Source of the DNA: Polyodon spathula
Taxonomy: Eukaryota > Chordata > Actinopteri > Acipenseriformes > Polyodontidae
Length of the DNA: 64,000 nucleotides
Direction: 5' to 3'
Assembly: GCF_017654505.1 (NCBI RefSeq)
Contig: NC_054537.1
Span: 70,970,118 to 71,034,117 of the forward strand
Positions 1 to 14,681 of this stretch are shown piece by piece. The first letter of the stretch is position 1, and every line of letters starts with the position of its first letter. The notes beneath the pieces were generated by a model, which was given only the letters and a program-made list of their open reading frames with translations, was not told the DNA's origin and searched no databases. The position numbers were made by a program, and so were the translations under genes.

Positions 1-94
1 ACTTGGGGAAACAGAGACAGACACAAGTGTCCTCCAAAACATGTCCTGCCAAGCTGTCTTTTTTCGCTCTGCAGGTCTACTACGAAGCCCCCAG

Positions 95-374
95 ACCCAT
101 TGTACCAGAGGACAACACAGATCGGAGTGGCTTCTACAGCAGACGCGCTGGTGTTCTATCGGCCACAGGAGTCGCTGGTGCATGGTGAACTGAGGATTAC
201 GCTGCCGACCTGAACCCTCCCCACCTGGGAGGCGCACAATTGGCCTTGGGAACTCCTGGCCACAATCGGAGATGGCATAACCTGGACTTGAACCAGTGAT
301 CTCCATGTTATAGGGCGCATCCTCCACTCCAAGCGGGGAACGCCTTTACTGGATGCGCCACTCGGGAGCCCCCA
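95..374 (-). repeat. tRNA-derived SINE, tRNA-like head at the right end
   Basis: Read on the minus strand, the right end starts with GCTCCCGAGTGGCGCATCC, which holds an A-box-like element (GTGGCGCATCC). About 45 bases on is a B-box-like GGTTCAAGTCC, the layout of an RNA polymerase III internal promoter. The body continues leftwards through GGCCAATTGTGCGCC and a GC-richer segment unlike the flanking AT-rich DNA. I recall this family as very common in sturgeon genomes; that is memory, not a search. The left (3') boundary is approximate because the A/T-rich tail is not recognisable. A reading frame of 61 codons over 3-188 lies mostly inside the repeat and is not an exon. Confidence 0.75.
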
Positions 375-1529
375 CTTCTGTTTCTAAACATTCACCACCA
401 CAGCTATAAACACAAAAGCAGAACTATCCCTATCATAGATCCACCGTAAATGAAAAATTGTGCCATACATGTGCATGGATAAACGGATTAATAATATGGT
501 TTCTCTACATATTACCAGAGTCTGATACTCACTAATTCTGCTTCTATTCGAAGAACATACTTTGAACCAGTTAGAATGTGTGTCTGTATAAAGGAGCACA
601 GAGGAATGAATGAGAAAACCATACCACAATAAAATGGGGCTATGTTTAATTTCTGCTTAGTTTATTAAGAGTTTGTGGAGGTGTGTATATCTAAAAAACA
701 TGATTAATGCTGGCTTTCTCTAGCATTTTTTATCACCAGTGGTTGTAATAATCAGTGTACCACAAAAAAAAAAAAACCTAAATAATTAAAAAGGGATTTA
801 TTTACAGTAGCTCAAATGGTGTTGCTATGGGTTTCATTAGTACAGCATGAAGACCAAATAGAAGAAACTATTCAACTGTCAAATCATTTAACAGTACATG
901 CTTACATTTAGTCTTGCTTGCAGAGGTATGTGTGAGAGTGAATTTATATCTATGATTCTACCAGTTAAACCTTGAACTTTTCTTTTATACCCTATAATTC
1001 TTGGTGTATAAAAACCCTCTTTTTGTCTTTATGCTTTTACTTCTCACGAATATTTATTGTATATTGCATAAGACAGTATGTTGGTTCTCCACGAGGCGTT
1101 ACGGTTTATCAGTTCAGTTTCTTGCTGTAAAAAGTTACTGTGTTTGTCAATATGAGAAATATGTTGCAGATTGTAAACCATTATGTCATCATTTTAGACT
1201 GCCTTGAGTGTTATATTGTGGTTGAACTGGTGGATGCTAATACTTTTCAGATGAGCCTTCTATTTACCAACAAGCTAGTGAATGTGGAAACTATGTTTCT
1301 GAATTTCCACAGTAGCCAAACCACTTCCCATCACCTGCTTGTTATGGCAGATAGTCTCCCCAGATAAATAGCAAAGCCGTTATTTAGTGTTAATGAAGAT
1401 GGTTTTTAACAGACAAAAGTGTACTGACAAGTCTCAAGATAAATTGCTTCATACCATTCAGTTTGTGTAGTATGCAAGGAAGAATGTTAATGCAGCAGGG
1501 TTTGAGTGGAGTAGTGTTATTAGTAGAAG
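375..1529. other. Unannotated AT-rich sequence
   Basis: There are only short reading frames with no recognisable domain, a short poly-A run near 762-775 and no repeat family that I recognise. Confidence 0.5.
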
Positions 1530-3031
<1,502 letters not shown>

Positions 3032-3552
3032 AACAAACAAACACCAAAACCTGCAATACTATTGTGCTGCAGTGTTAAGGTTAAATGAGGCAGCAGTTCT
3101 GGCCTTATTTATAACATAGTTTGTAATTACGAATGCATGGACCATACTAAAAGAGTACAAAAGCAAAGAATCTATATTTGAAGTGGTACACAATGTACCT
3201 AACTTCAAACAAAGGCTTGTTATAGTATTTTACTTTGTCTTTCTGCTAATACCTTACAGATTCTAAGGTGCTATGAAAGTAATGGCCAAGATATTTGTTC
3301 CGTTTATTGTCCCATATGAAAGAATCAATCCAGTACTGACATGATTATGAATGACATGTTGTTTTAATTGTGAGTTGATTGCTTGGTATTTATTTTTTAT
3401 TTTGGTAATGTGAAAAATATTTCTTGGTTAAATATTCCTTTATTAGCGATTTCTGAGAGACTTAATAATGTTAGGCAACCCTCATTTTTGTTATTTTGGG
3501 GGTTCTTGAATATATTTGCAATCCATTATTACTATCCCTACTTCTGAATTAG

Positions 3553-4690
3553 ACAAACATTTGAACTGCTTGAGGTCTGACTGACATAACGTGACTTAGG
3601 GCTTGTGTATCAGTACAAATATCCACCGAATGTATACTATATTCATGGACGGATCCAAGAGGGATCCTGGGGGGGGATAACCCCCCACCCCCGCCGCCTT
3701 TGTTAACAATGTCAAAATATTGTTTACTTTAGTGGTATTTTTAATATCAGGTATCCCCCCTTCATGACAATCTTGATCCCCCCCCATGAAAGGCTGGATC
3801 CGCCCCTGGTATTAAACATTTCTAAAAAGCTGAGAATCTGAATATGAACAATTATGTAATGGTGACATATATGAACGATGATGTAATGTATGCCCATTTT
3901 AAGCTGTTTTAAACAACCATTGGTTGCTTACCAAATGACTGACATCTCCAAAGGTTCCAACAACCAATCAGGGATTGTTTTATATACTTTCAAAATGAAA
4001 TAAAGTACTGTCGAGAGATTTGGTGATTTCAAGTACAAGCTTACCAAAAAAATCATATTAAATTGTCTAGTGGGTTTATAAACCCAAAAATAAATTTACA
4101 AAATATTAAATGTAGTGAAATATTCATAGGATAAACATAATAGATGACTCTCCAATCAAAATGCATTTCATTAAAGCCCCAGGCCAATAGAAATACCTTT
4201 TATGTGCAGCATTTCAGTATCTTGGTTTCTGTTTTGATTACTGTATATACCATGATTTTAAAGAGCAGCATTACCAGAGGGCAAACTAAATTGCTTTACA
4301 TAACCAATAATGCTTCCCAATCCAAAAGAAAACTATCTGGTGTAAAATGAAAACCAGACAGTATTTATACAATTATTTCTGATCCTAGTTCCTGAGGGTT
4401 GTGGCTACCACTGATACTTTGTAGTTTTTAGGTAGGAGATTACTAAATTACACTTATGGAGACATTTCTAAAAATAAATTAATTTTCAAGTACATTTTAA
4501 AAAGTATTTTAACATTCAAACTAGGTAATCATATGGTATATTTCATCAGAGTGAACATTTTATTCTCTTAATTATCGTCAGATTCTCAGCTGTTTAGAAA
4601 GGTATAATATGGTATACTGTCTGTGAATATTTCTCCTGATACTCGAATGTCATGTTATGTCAGTCAGACCTCAAACAGGTCCAATGTTCA
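3553..4690. mobile_element. Inverted-repeat element, left arm split by a MITE
   Basis: The left arm (about 3553-3835, minus the insert at 3644-3808) is the reverse complement of the right arm (about 4577-4685). Shared blocks include TTATGTCAGTCAGACCTCAA near the outer edge, GTATAC in the middle and CAGATTCTCAGCT at the inner edge. The arms are about 100-110 bp and lie some 740 bp apart. This fits a DNA transposon with long terminal inverted repeats or an inverted duplication. No transposase is recognisable between the arms, so the superfamily is unknown. Boundaries are approximate. Confidence 0.6.
3644..3808. mobile_element. hAT-like MITE
   Basis: The right end on the minus strand reads CAGGGGCGGATCCAGCC and the left end reads CATGGACGGATCC, which are imperfect terminal inverted repeats of the CAGGGGCGGA type seen in fish hAT-derived MITEs. 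G-runs flank both ends internally. The insertion point falls in the left arm of the larger inverted-repeat element, and the intact right arm serves as the empty site. Target duplications are too decayed to define (ACTATATT on the left, GTATTAAA on the right). Confidence 0.6.
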
Positions 4691-5353
4691 CCGCAGCAAA
4701 AGGGTTAATGGAGAATACGTTTACTATTTTTCTTTCAATACTGCATTGAAGCTCCAAGATGTATTGGTGAGGTTAACAAATGGTAGGTTGATTCCCAAAA
4801 ATAAATAACATGTATGATTCTTCCCATTGCTTAAATCCTTTTTTTTCACAAATGCTGAAACATATTAAACTATTATACTCATTAAAAAGTAAGGATCTAT
4901 AACACCGAAACAAATCAGCTGTAGTCACTATATGCATTCAAAACAAAATGTGTTTTTGTAATACTTTCTTTTCACTGTTTTTTTGAGTAAAGACATTCAG
5001 ACCTTGTTATAAAGCAAAGGAACCGATTCCATGTATCTCTGTTTCATAATGTGCTAAAAGCTCATTAGTCTGCCAAAGCTGAAAGTTGTGATACCTGTTA
5101 CAAATCATGTTACTTATCTTTGATCATGAACGGCATTGATTCTGGTAGACGTCTTGATTTTAGGCAGGCATACATCTCACTGACCTTTTGAATTCCTAGG
5201 GAACAGAAAAATGAACGTTGGGAATTATTCTTCCATGACATTTGAGCTCTGCTTCTAGTTTAGCATTCTGGCCCCTCAATAAAGAGAAAATGGCACCTTT
5301 CTTTTCCTCAGGGAATAGTCCAATTAAGTCTGACTTTAAGAGCATTTGAAACA
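4691..5353. other. Unannotated sequence
   Basis: AT-rich with no coding signal or recognisable repeat. Confidence 0.4.
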
Positions 5354-5356
5354 TTA

Positions 5357-5605
5357 GGGGTTAGATTCTCAAAGCTATTTACTCCAAATCGACATTAGCA
5401 CATTTTTGTCTGAAAGAAAAAAAACAAGCATAATTTGCATTTCTAAGACAAATAATAAACAATTGTAGATTTCTCATAACACCGAAGTAGCACCGAATGT
5501 CTGAGTTGTTCATTTCTGGTTTGGCAACTTTATTGGGTGCATTTCTACAATCTGAAGGAATTGTGCTGATGACAATTTGGAGTAACTGTCTTCGAGAATC
5601 TACCC
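5357..5605. mobile_element. PIF/Harbinger-like MITE, 249 bp
   Basis: The left end GGGGTTAGATTCTCAAAG and the reverse complement of the right end GGGTAGATTCTCGAAG are terminal inverted repeats that stay similar for about 33 bp, to TTACTCCAAAT. Both ends are flanked by TTA (5354-5356 and 5606-5608). A 3-bp TWA target duplication is the hallmark of the PIF/Harbinger superfamily. The interior is non-coding and AT-rich. Confidence 0.7.
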
Positions 5606-5939
5606 TTACAATTGTGTGGTGTCTTGGAATTCAAATTCTCAATGTCCATTCCCACCCCCATCCATGAAACCAGATAAGTCTTTTGGCCAGGGTGAATGCT
5701 CAACTACTTGACTAGTTTCAACACTTGCTAGACAGTACAGATGTCTCTCACTGGAGATTGCTACTATCAGGGTCTACTATATATTATGAATATCTACACA
5801 TCCAGGCATGTCACAATGTAGATACACCCCTACTCTACAATAACCTCAATTAATAGACTTAATTTCTAGTGTAATTGCAGGAATTATTCAAATGCTTTCA
5901 TTATGTAAAAACATTCAAATATGTAACTAGTATTGGGGT

Positions 5940-7400
5940 TCATAACAACATTCATCATTGTTTTTTATTGCAGGTAGAGGTTTAATTACCATAGCTGGAG
6001 TTCCTTGAAAGCTGTCCCCATTGGGAGCAGCAGACAATCAGAATAATTGGTAGACTGCGTCTACTGGCTCCATAGCAAAGTCATAACATAACACAGTGAG
6101 ATCACTGTGTTTAATTACTGGTGATTGAGGACCCCCCTAATCTCTGTCTTTTAATTGCTTTACAGTAATTCTTTACAGTGGAATCACTATCCGGTTTCTA
6201 AAGTACTGTAAGGATAAGTCAAATAAATTAGCTGAAAGATAAATCTATTTTAGACATGTAGAATAAATAAGTGCTGAACCTGTCAGATTTTCCCCCAGTC
6301 ATTAAATTCCCCATTTACACATTAAAGGACAACACTCAGACCACATACTAATGAATCCTGCTATCCATAAAACCAATTTCCATATTTAAATTAGATTGAT
6401 TATTTTAAAGTGATTAGCATGGTGATATGTATGCGGGTGATTATTAAATTAACTGCAATGCTCACTTTCTTTATTAAATTGAGAACCTGGAGGTCGTTTT
6501 GTGAAGTATGTACAGCAGGTAGGTTGGAATTGCATGTTTTGGATGAGGGATGTGTTTAGTCAGTTAACAATTTGGCTCTTTTTAACTGGTCTTAGTTTGT
6601 AAACTTAGAGCACAAGAAAGGGAAATATATACGAAGAATAGAAATACAATTGAATCTCTAGATATTTCTTCTGCCTGATCAGGCTTGCAACATGTCATCA
6701 AAGTTACCGACTGTCTGGCTGAGGGAGCACAATGGCATTTCTAAACTCCATAATGTCAGAATTAATAGGGGGAAAATCCATGCCAGGGCAAATATTGTAT
6801 CAAAGGCAGTCTAGCCTGCAATGGATTTTCTGCACTTTGACAAGGTTTGAGGCGAATACTAATTCAAAATCGGACACAAATTGACTAGCCTTATTAAAGG
6901 GTGACTGTTGCCAGCTAATTCTCTTATAAATAGACCTTCACTGGAGTAGGGGATTTTAAAACGACACTTGATTACAACAGAAGGAAATCTGTACAGCATA
7001 CAAGACTTTTTTCAATTGCAATTAAATTCATTATATACAGTTAATATACGCTGACCTTCCCAGTCTGTCAGCTCTGTATTCATTTCTATTATGCCTTATA
7101 AAGAAAGGGTTTAATAAAAAAATAACATCTTCTAAAACTGATCATTTGACCATGATTTTTAAGTAGAGTGTGGTGTGTTTTATATAAATTAGTGTTGTTA
7201 TTAGAAGATTACAGTTGACATTTGCACAATCAGAGAGAGTATTTATATGGTCTTTAATTAGGCTTGTTTGCAGTGTTGGAAATATTTCAGCACCTCTCCA
7301 GCAGATTTACAGAAAGAAAATGATTAGGCTGGGCTGCTGGGGTGTGAAGCAAAGATAGCACCTGGTTCAGAATATTTATCTGTACCATATCTGAAAACAA
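5940..7400. other. Unique-looking region, possible conserved non-coding DNA
   Basis: The stretch has no recognisable repeat and no coding signal. It is rich in homeodomain-type TAATTA/TTAATT words and has more balanced, irregular composition than the repeats around it. That texture is typical of conserved non-coding elements near vertebrate developmental genes, but conservation cannot be seen from one sequence. Treat this as a suggestion only. Confidence 0.2.
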
Positions 7401-7719
7401 TCAAAATTTCCATTTGACTAATACCATTCAATTATCATGTTCATTTTAAGTGTTTAAACTATTTTTTAACATTTTAACTATTAAACTTGTGTATATGTAC
7501 AAAACTCTGAAAAATCCTATAGAGACATATATAGGTTTGGCAGTGGGTTGTGAATAAGACCTTACCTTTTTATTTGTTACTGTTTTTTGCCTTCCTTTAT
7601 ACTGTAGGCAGCTTGTCATGTATCAACTTTGTTTCTTTCCTTATACCCCCTCTCTGGGACGGTATAATATATTTACCTAAATAGTTGATCAATTAGTCAC
7701 CCTGATGTATTTATTTTGT

Positions 7720-7752
7720 TTATTATTATTGTTATTATTATTATTATTATTA

Positions 7753-7795
<43 letters not shown>
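7720..7795. repeat. (ATT)n microsatellite
   Basis: About 75 bases of ATT repeat with a few interruptions. It lies beside the hammerhead-like remnant at 7830-7900 and could be the 3' tail of that minus-strand repeat. Confidence 0.95.
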
Positions 7796-7796
<1 letters not shown>

Positions 7797-7829
7797 GAGG
7801 CAGCTTTTTGAGCTTTAAGTTTGAGCTTG

Positions 7830-7900
7830 AATTCAAGGTCAAACTTCTAAAAAGACCAAGTCAAGCAGACAAATGTTTTAGCTGGTGCTTTCATCAGTGT
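7830..7900 (-). repeat. Dispersed repeat with hammerhead-like core
   Basis: On the minus strand CTGATGA (7891-7897) is followed by a short stem-loop candidate AGC-ACCA-GCT and then AAAAC. This matches the CTGATGA / stem II / GAAA layout of a hammerhead ribozyme core except that GAAA is AAAA. Hammerhead motifs are known in the terminal repeats of Penelope-like elements. Whether this copy derives from such an element is inference. Confidence 0.4.
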
Positions 7901-9254
7901 ACTTGGGTTTAGGATTCAAAACCAAAATTTGAACTAATGGATGTTGAAGGACCAAATAAAGCGTGTAAGGCCGATTTCCAGCTAAGCTTTAATTGGTTAC
8001 TGTAATGCAGACAGAAACTCTGTTAGCATTGGAAGGTTAGTACTGCATGAAAACCTCTGTGTACAATTATCTAAACTAATTTGGCCTCTGCTAATCAAAA
8101 GTGGGTTTATGTTCTATTTTTATTTGGTTGCTTTCAGAAATGAGGACAGGCATTTCAGCTTTATGGGTCTCACTCTGACACAAACGAGGGGGTAAGACAA
8201 CTAGGACGGGTAAATACAGGCACATAGAAGAAGTGATAGACAGAGAATCCTGGCCTGCTGAGAGTAGCAGGTCTCTTGTTGTACTTGGGCTGTTCCATTA
8301 AAAGTGTCCATTGCTGGAAGAACTAAACATGACTTAAATTACTACTGATCTGTTAGTTATTTTTTTTTTTTTTTTTTAAACTTCAGCCAGACCAAGCCCT
8401 CTTGAGACATCAACCATGATAACAAAAGCAGCCACTTCTGAACTTTACTCACATTCTCAAATTTGCACAGATGAGAAAAATGGTAAAATGTATTTTGCTA
8501 CCTCAACATAAGGTGGTCTCTCATTCTCTCCATAAATCACAGTGGCCACTTTTATATAGTTAACTATAGATTTAATGAGTAAAGTAACCTACAGAAAACA
8601 ATCCACTTGCATCATGTTACATCATTTTAACCAGTGCATTAAATTAATATTGTCCCGTTATTGCACTGCCACTTTTACTGTTATTGGAAACTTACAAACT
8701 TATGTAAAAACAAACAAGTAGTCATTGCCTCATGTTCGAGAACAACACCTCAGACTTCAGACATGAACACATGCCTTTCTTTTATCCCCCCCTTTAACTG
8801 TTTCCACATGGACTTTTATTTTTATTTTAATAATTGAAAAACTCTTGAGTAAAACTACTAATTCTTAGCTTGGTGTAGTTTAAACAGAATATCTAATAAC
8901 TGCCAGTGGGATGCCATATTAATCCCATTTATGTGGAAGACCTTTTAAGTCTCATTGGCACCCACCCATTCATCAGTTATGAGATTTAACGCACACATGG
9001 GACAGATATGGGATCCCTTTGGCAGCCATTAGCTGAAATGTTACTTTGTTCCTGTATCTACACATGCTTTACTACGTTGATTCTGCTGCTTTGCTAGAAA
9101 TGTGCATACTCAGTAAATTACACTGGCAAAACAGAAAGGTGTCCCTTGTATTCTCGCACATTTTCCATAAACATTTCAGTTAAATCACGGATATTCTCAC
9201 AATTGCTTTCTTGTAAATTGTACGGTAGTCTTAAGTAAATCCTGTATTGTAATT
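7901..9254. other. Unannotated sequence
   Basis: AT-rich DNA with a poly-T run near 8360-8378. No coding signal or recognisable repeat was seen. Confidence 0.4.
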
Positions 9255-9259
9255 AGCAG

Positions 9260-9792
9260 TGTAGCGGGGTGACAAGTCCACCTTGCACGTCAGGATCACA
9301 GAGACACTCTGAGCTTTACTTCTTTTTATTTCAAGGTACAAGCATTTATTTTCTTTTAAGTAATATTAAGCATTGATTCACACACTGGTCAGTCCTCTTC
9401 ATTTTTTCACCTTACACAGACAGACAGCCTTTTAAAGAGTTAGCCACGGCCACATTAACATTCTTATTTATACAATTTAGTACCGTTTTTTTAAATAACA
9501 AAAATATATATCTTTAAATAGTTACATCCATAAAATCTTATTTAAAGTAATTTGTTTCTTTTTATACATGCAAATGTTTCATTTATTTTCGAACTTTAAT
9601 ATTTAGGGTTTTAGTTACTGTTATTATGCAATATATCATTATTGATATAAAACAGTGTGGCTGCACACAAAATTAAACTAAACGGCTTCATACTGCAACA
9701 GTAAAACACTAACTCCAGAGTCATTTACATGTAACATAATACAACATGACTCATTGTAAACAATCATGCCCCAGTGAGGGTGCTCTCTCACA
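9260..9792 (-). mobile_element. Probable solo LTR, minus strand, 533 bp
   Basis: On the minus strand the segment begins TGTGAGAGAGCACCC and ends CACCCCGCTACA, with the TG...CA termini of an LTR. Near-identical 5-bp flanks, AGCAG (9255-9259) and AGCAA (9793-9797), fit a target-site duplication. Toward the 3' end are a TTTAAAAG motif and AATAAA-type signals, as expected for an LTR promoter and polyadenylation region. No internal retroviral or retrotransposon genes adjoin it, so recombination to a solo LTR is inferred. Confidence 0.55.
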
Positions 9793-9797
9793 AGCAA

Positions 9798-12700
9798 GTT
9801 TATCAAGAAATGTAAACCTTATGCACTAGCAAGTTGAATATTTTATATATATATAAAACGAGTAACTATATAATTATGAGTAATCTGGATATGAATATTT
9901 CAGCATTACAAGAGATGTACATAACTGTATATATAATGTACTATGTGTATATTATGTACTATAAGGTGATGTCTCCCTAATAGTTGAATGCTGCTATGTA
10001 TTTATATTATTTTATTTATCTTTTTAGTTGATAACTTTTTGCATTTTGGAAAGTGAAATCAATTGAGGGATGCTTGCAGGTGCCAGGAGGGTATTTTCTA
10101 GAATTAAGTCGTTTTTGGGTTTTTTTTTGTACTTTTAAAAAGATGTTGCAGATTTTATTTTTCAACCTGATGGAACTCTAAATCTTACTCACATTTGTAT
10201 CTTTATAAAATAAAGAAAAAAGGATTTACAAACAAGATGAACTTAACACAATTAAATTCCAGTCATGTCAAACCCCAAATGGCATGGACTAACATATGAG
10301 TTTAGATTGCTTTAGCAGTATTTTAAAATCAGATGATTCTCAAAGCCCATGTGGTGTGCCTGCAGTAATGACTGGTTACAAGGTCAACATTTCATCTATT
10401 CTCTGGTTCATTCATAATTGCTTTTCTTGTTGTTTAATTATTTTACTTCCAATAAAGTTGTTCAGTAGGGGCCCTCTCTCTATTAAGCCAGTGTTATTTG
10501 TGCTAGAGTCTTCCACCTGCAGAGAAAACTGAGGGCCCATATTTATCTTTTTTTTTCTCATTAAGGCAAGACTGTTGCTTACAGTGAACCATTAAGAAGA
10601 ATCACAAACTGTTGTATGTTTATTTTTGAAGGCAGGTTAACACTATAGGCAACTGTGAAAGCTTTAGGAGAACGTGAAGCAATTGTTACTTGCAATCATG
10701 TATTATTATCATTATCATCAGCAACATCACACACATTTGTGTCTGCAATAGAAGCTGCATTGTTAAAGTGTAAGTGTATTGTGAATTTATATGTATCCAT
10801 CCAATATTGTTGAGACTTTTCCACTGCCCCTGCACCATACCTTCTTCCGTGCAGCTCTAACTTAGATTGGCTTTACCTTACAAAGTTTACTTCTTTCACC
10901 CAAAGCAACCAGGGGTAAAGTGTTTCCCAGACACTTATGATGTACAGCCAGAGTAACTGTGAACATTTAAATGCCAATTCTGGCATTCTGAAATCCAGAG
11001 ATAATACCTTTAAGTGCCCCCCATTATTTTGTGTTTGGAAAACCAATTAGAATAACTAATGAACAAAACCCATATTTCCTATGAGTGTTGATAACTTTGA
11101 CGTTGAAACAGAGGTGCATAAAAAAATAGTAGAAATAAGATAAACTTTTCCTTCAGTGACTTCCCTTTTGAAAATAACCCTCTTCATTGTGACTGAGATG
11201 CTGTAATATCCATAGATTTCCTTCAAAGATACATATCAAGTCATATATAATACTGTACAAATCTACAAACTTCGAGCCTTACTATACATTATATCAGCTT
11301 GAATATTTGACCAGCAAAGTTATTGAACCTTTTCAACACTCTGCGCTAGTGAGCTCCACGACTGTGAAGTTTTTGAGGTGCTTTGTAAGCTGTTATTAAA
11401 ACACAATGCACATGAAGCCACATCGGCAATAAATGTATTAAAAAAAGAGTTTGAAGTCAATAAGGCACAGTTTAATACTGAACATACAATCAAGCATCCT
11501 CAAGGAAGTCAAGCGGCTAGTATTAGATTGTGATCGATTTTGCCATAGTTCCTTCAAAGAGTGCACAAGTAGGAACTGATGGGAACAACAAAAAGCCCTC
11601 CAAATGGAAGCACGACTGACAGTATGGAGTGGCTTTCTCACATTACATGGTTGTGAAGTGCTATGAGGTATGTGTGTACAACCATTAAAATCAAATGTTT
11701 TGTTGCCTCCTGGCTTCATCTTTAAAGCAACATCCACAATATCCTCAATATATACAATCTGCCTGCTTATAATGATCTCTCAAGAGACTGCATAAAACTG
11801 TCAGGTGGTCTTTATATCCAGGTGATTTATCACTTGAAATATTGTCATCAGAGCGGAGGCAATAGACAGGTGGTCTGTTTTTCAACTTTATATTACATGT
11901 GCAAACACTCAAATGGTCTTGTAGCTAATCCAAGTGTTGTCTTCTCACCTGACAGAAGAAGAATATCTTGGTTCCCATAATGACAGGTGGCAATGACATT
12001 TAAATTGACAACAAACTCTATTTGAGGAATTGATTTTTAAAAAAAATGTATGTGGCTTTGATTATTTCAGTGGAATGTTTAAACCCTTATTGAACTGATA
12101 ATGAAAAATAAAATAAAAAATGACCTGTGATTGCTGTAAATAATGAGATTGAATGTCATGTTTCATGGTGTTTCTTTACCATTTTCTCACTTAACCCCTC
12201 TGCATACTGTCAGTCTCTTTTCATCCACCAAAACTAAGCAAAGAATGTTGCCAAGCTACTGAACCCTTGAGGTATGGGCCCAGTTTGGGAAATCTCTGCC
12301 TGGACTCGTGGGGAGCCTAAACAGTAGAACTGCTGTTCAATGACTTGACCTGTCAATTTTCCACCCCAATCTGTGGTACTGTAATTGCTGCAATTGCCTA
12401 GATAGGCAACTTAGTAGGAATTCAAACCAGTGTGGTTCTGATTAGTGTGACTCACTCTGCAATCACATGGCAGCGCGTTTACTGTACAAGCCAATGGAGA
12501 TCCTTAGGCACTTTCTGTTGAATATTCTTTGAGCACAGGACAGGAATGCCACCCAGCACATGGAAATAGAAAGCACACAAGGTTATAGGTTCTTTTTCTT
12601 GCCCTGGTTCAACATTTGGTTTTTTAAACATAGAAAGAATACCAATGATTGTATACCCAATTTTAAAACATTTATGTTCTGCCAAAGCAGCCACTCCCCA

Positions 12701-14540
12701 CAACAGCTCAGGAGAACTGACAGTCAGTCATCCTCTGTTCCCACCACAAAGCCAATCACCTCTTTACACCAAGGAACTCAAGAGTGGATGTTAGGCATAC
12801 AGATGTGTGCTTCAGCTCACCGGTCTCCTGGCCAGTGGGTGCTACTATTCCAGTCCCTGCCCATGTAGCTTCCCTAACTCGCAAGAGTGCTAGTGCAAAG
12901 TGGAATCCCCAGTAGAGATTTACAACCTCGCAGATCCAGGGTGCCAATCTGCTGCTCAGGCCATTTGACTCACCCTGCACACCAAGTGGATGTGCCTTTT
13001 ACAAGTGGGCCACGATTTGAGGGCTGTCAGTTCAAGGATAGTTGAAACATGTGTGGCAGTAGAACTGTGTAGGTTCTCATTCTTAAACAAGTACCTGTTT
13101 TTCACTTGTTAAATGGAGGCTAATTTCCATAATATACATAATGAACTGCATTTAATCAGTTGAATACTGCTTACATTTCTCACCTTCTAGTGGCGCTTAC
13201 ACTCTGTGATCATCACCTACAATGTGTGAAATTAAGATGAAAGGGACATTGAGTGCTGTTAGAGAAACAGCTAGTTGAATAAGATTCATAATTACAGTAT
13301 ACTATATGAGCTCATGTAGATGGGTTGTTCAGATTTTGTTTTTAATTTGTATATTAACAATGGCAGGTGTTTTGTAGTAGAGAGTGTAAAATTCACGCAA
13401 ACAATATTAGAATATTTAAATTAAAATAACTTACCTGGATTCTACAACTAATATATTTCATGCTGTCATATTTTGGTGGTTGCTAAAATTCTAATTTCTA
13501 TATTTTAATTAAAAAATGATACTATGTAAATTGTTGCATTTTCACCTGACACATCTTTTTTTCTATGTAGACTTTTATTTTGTACATAGCAGATCTTGCA
13601 CCCACGTGCTTGACTGAAAAAAGTAGTAGTTAAGGGCTTATATAAAACAACCTGCTTCTTTGACATTATTATTAAAATGTACATAACATATACAGCATTG
13701 CATCAACTGTATATTTTAGAAATATACAGTTTAGAATGGATGCATAGTTTATAAAAAATCTACTGCATGTGACAGCCAAAAGGACTTACAAAGCTACCAG
13801 AAGGTCAAAGAGTTTTGTCAGCTGTTGGAAAAGTGCATTTGAATTATGCACCGGCTGGCTAATAATTGTACCCCTTTGGTATGATTGACATTTTCACATA
13901 AATGACATGTTTTGTCTTTGTTAACATTTCATTTTCAAGCTGATGGATATTTCTGTGTAATTTCTGTCATTAAGAATACCTTTCTCCTGGAGACTTCCCT
14001 TTGTCTCCCTTTAATGAAAGATCAGAGCTGACACCAAGCACAAACTAAATGACTCTCTTCACAATTTTCTTTTTTATACCTTTTGAGATATTAATCTTTC
14101 TTAGAATCTTCTTGCTGTATTATCATTGCGCAGACTCCTGACAATTACAACATTTACTCTACAAAGAGTCAGAAATTGAGATATTATTTATTATAATAAC
14201 TATCAATACAGTACAAAATCCTTCATATTACACAACACCAAAAATAGTGTAAGAACAGAAGCTCCCGTACTGCTGAATGAATGATACGGTAGTTATAAAC
14301 AGGGTCTTCTTTTATACTGCTTGAACATCAAACACAACAATTACCAATAACAGCAATTTATTTATTTAAAATGACAGCTTTAGCTATACTATTCAGCAAG
14401 AGAAAGGAAAAAGTTAAAAGCTTACATTTTGTATTGATGTTAAACACATCGATACAAATATTTCTTAAATCTATCCCCTAATACCCAAACCTGATATATT
14501 AAATCTTGTTTCTAAATATGATTTATTTATTAATTTTTTC
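9798..14540. other. Long stretch without recognisable genes
   Basis: This is AT-rich, mostly unique-looking DNA. Reading frames of up to about 100 codons (for example 11438-11737 and 12560-12868) show no domain, repeat or codon signature that I can recognise. The part from about 12200 to 13020 is less AT-rich than its surroundings and may be an old repeat or pseudogene that I cannot place. Confidence 0.4.
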
Positions 14541-14681
14541 TATTTTTTTTTTTGCAGCCAAACCAGACTCAAAAATCTTTAATTCTTACAATTTGTATTG
14601 CTAAGTTTCTTTCTACAACATTAACATTTTTAACCTATATATCATGTTTGTCATACATGTTTATCTAGTGGCAGGATTACT

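Noticed and set aside
3..188. Open frame preceded by a pyrimidine tract and CAG, looking like a 3' splice site and exon
   Set aside because: The frame runs through the body of a minus-strand SINE that continues to 374, and the supposed exon has no recognisable protein similarity.
11438..11737. 99-codon minus-strand frame
   Set aside because: No domain, no paralogue in the window and no flanking splice or promoter context that I can see.
12479..12980. Overlapping frames on both strands in a less AT-rich segment
   Set aside because: Overlapping opposite-strand frames without motifs suggest base composition rather than coding. An unrecognised old repeat remains possible.
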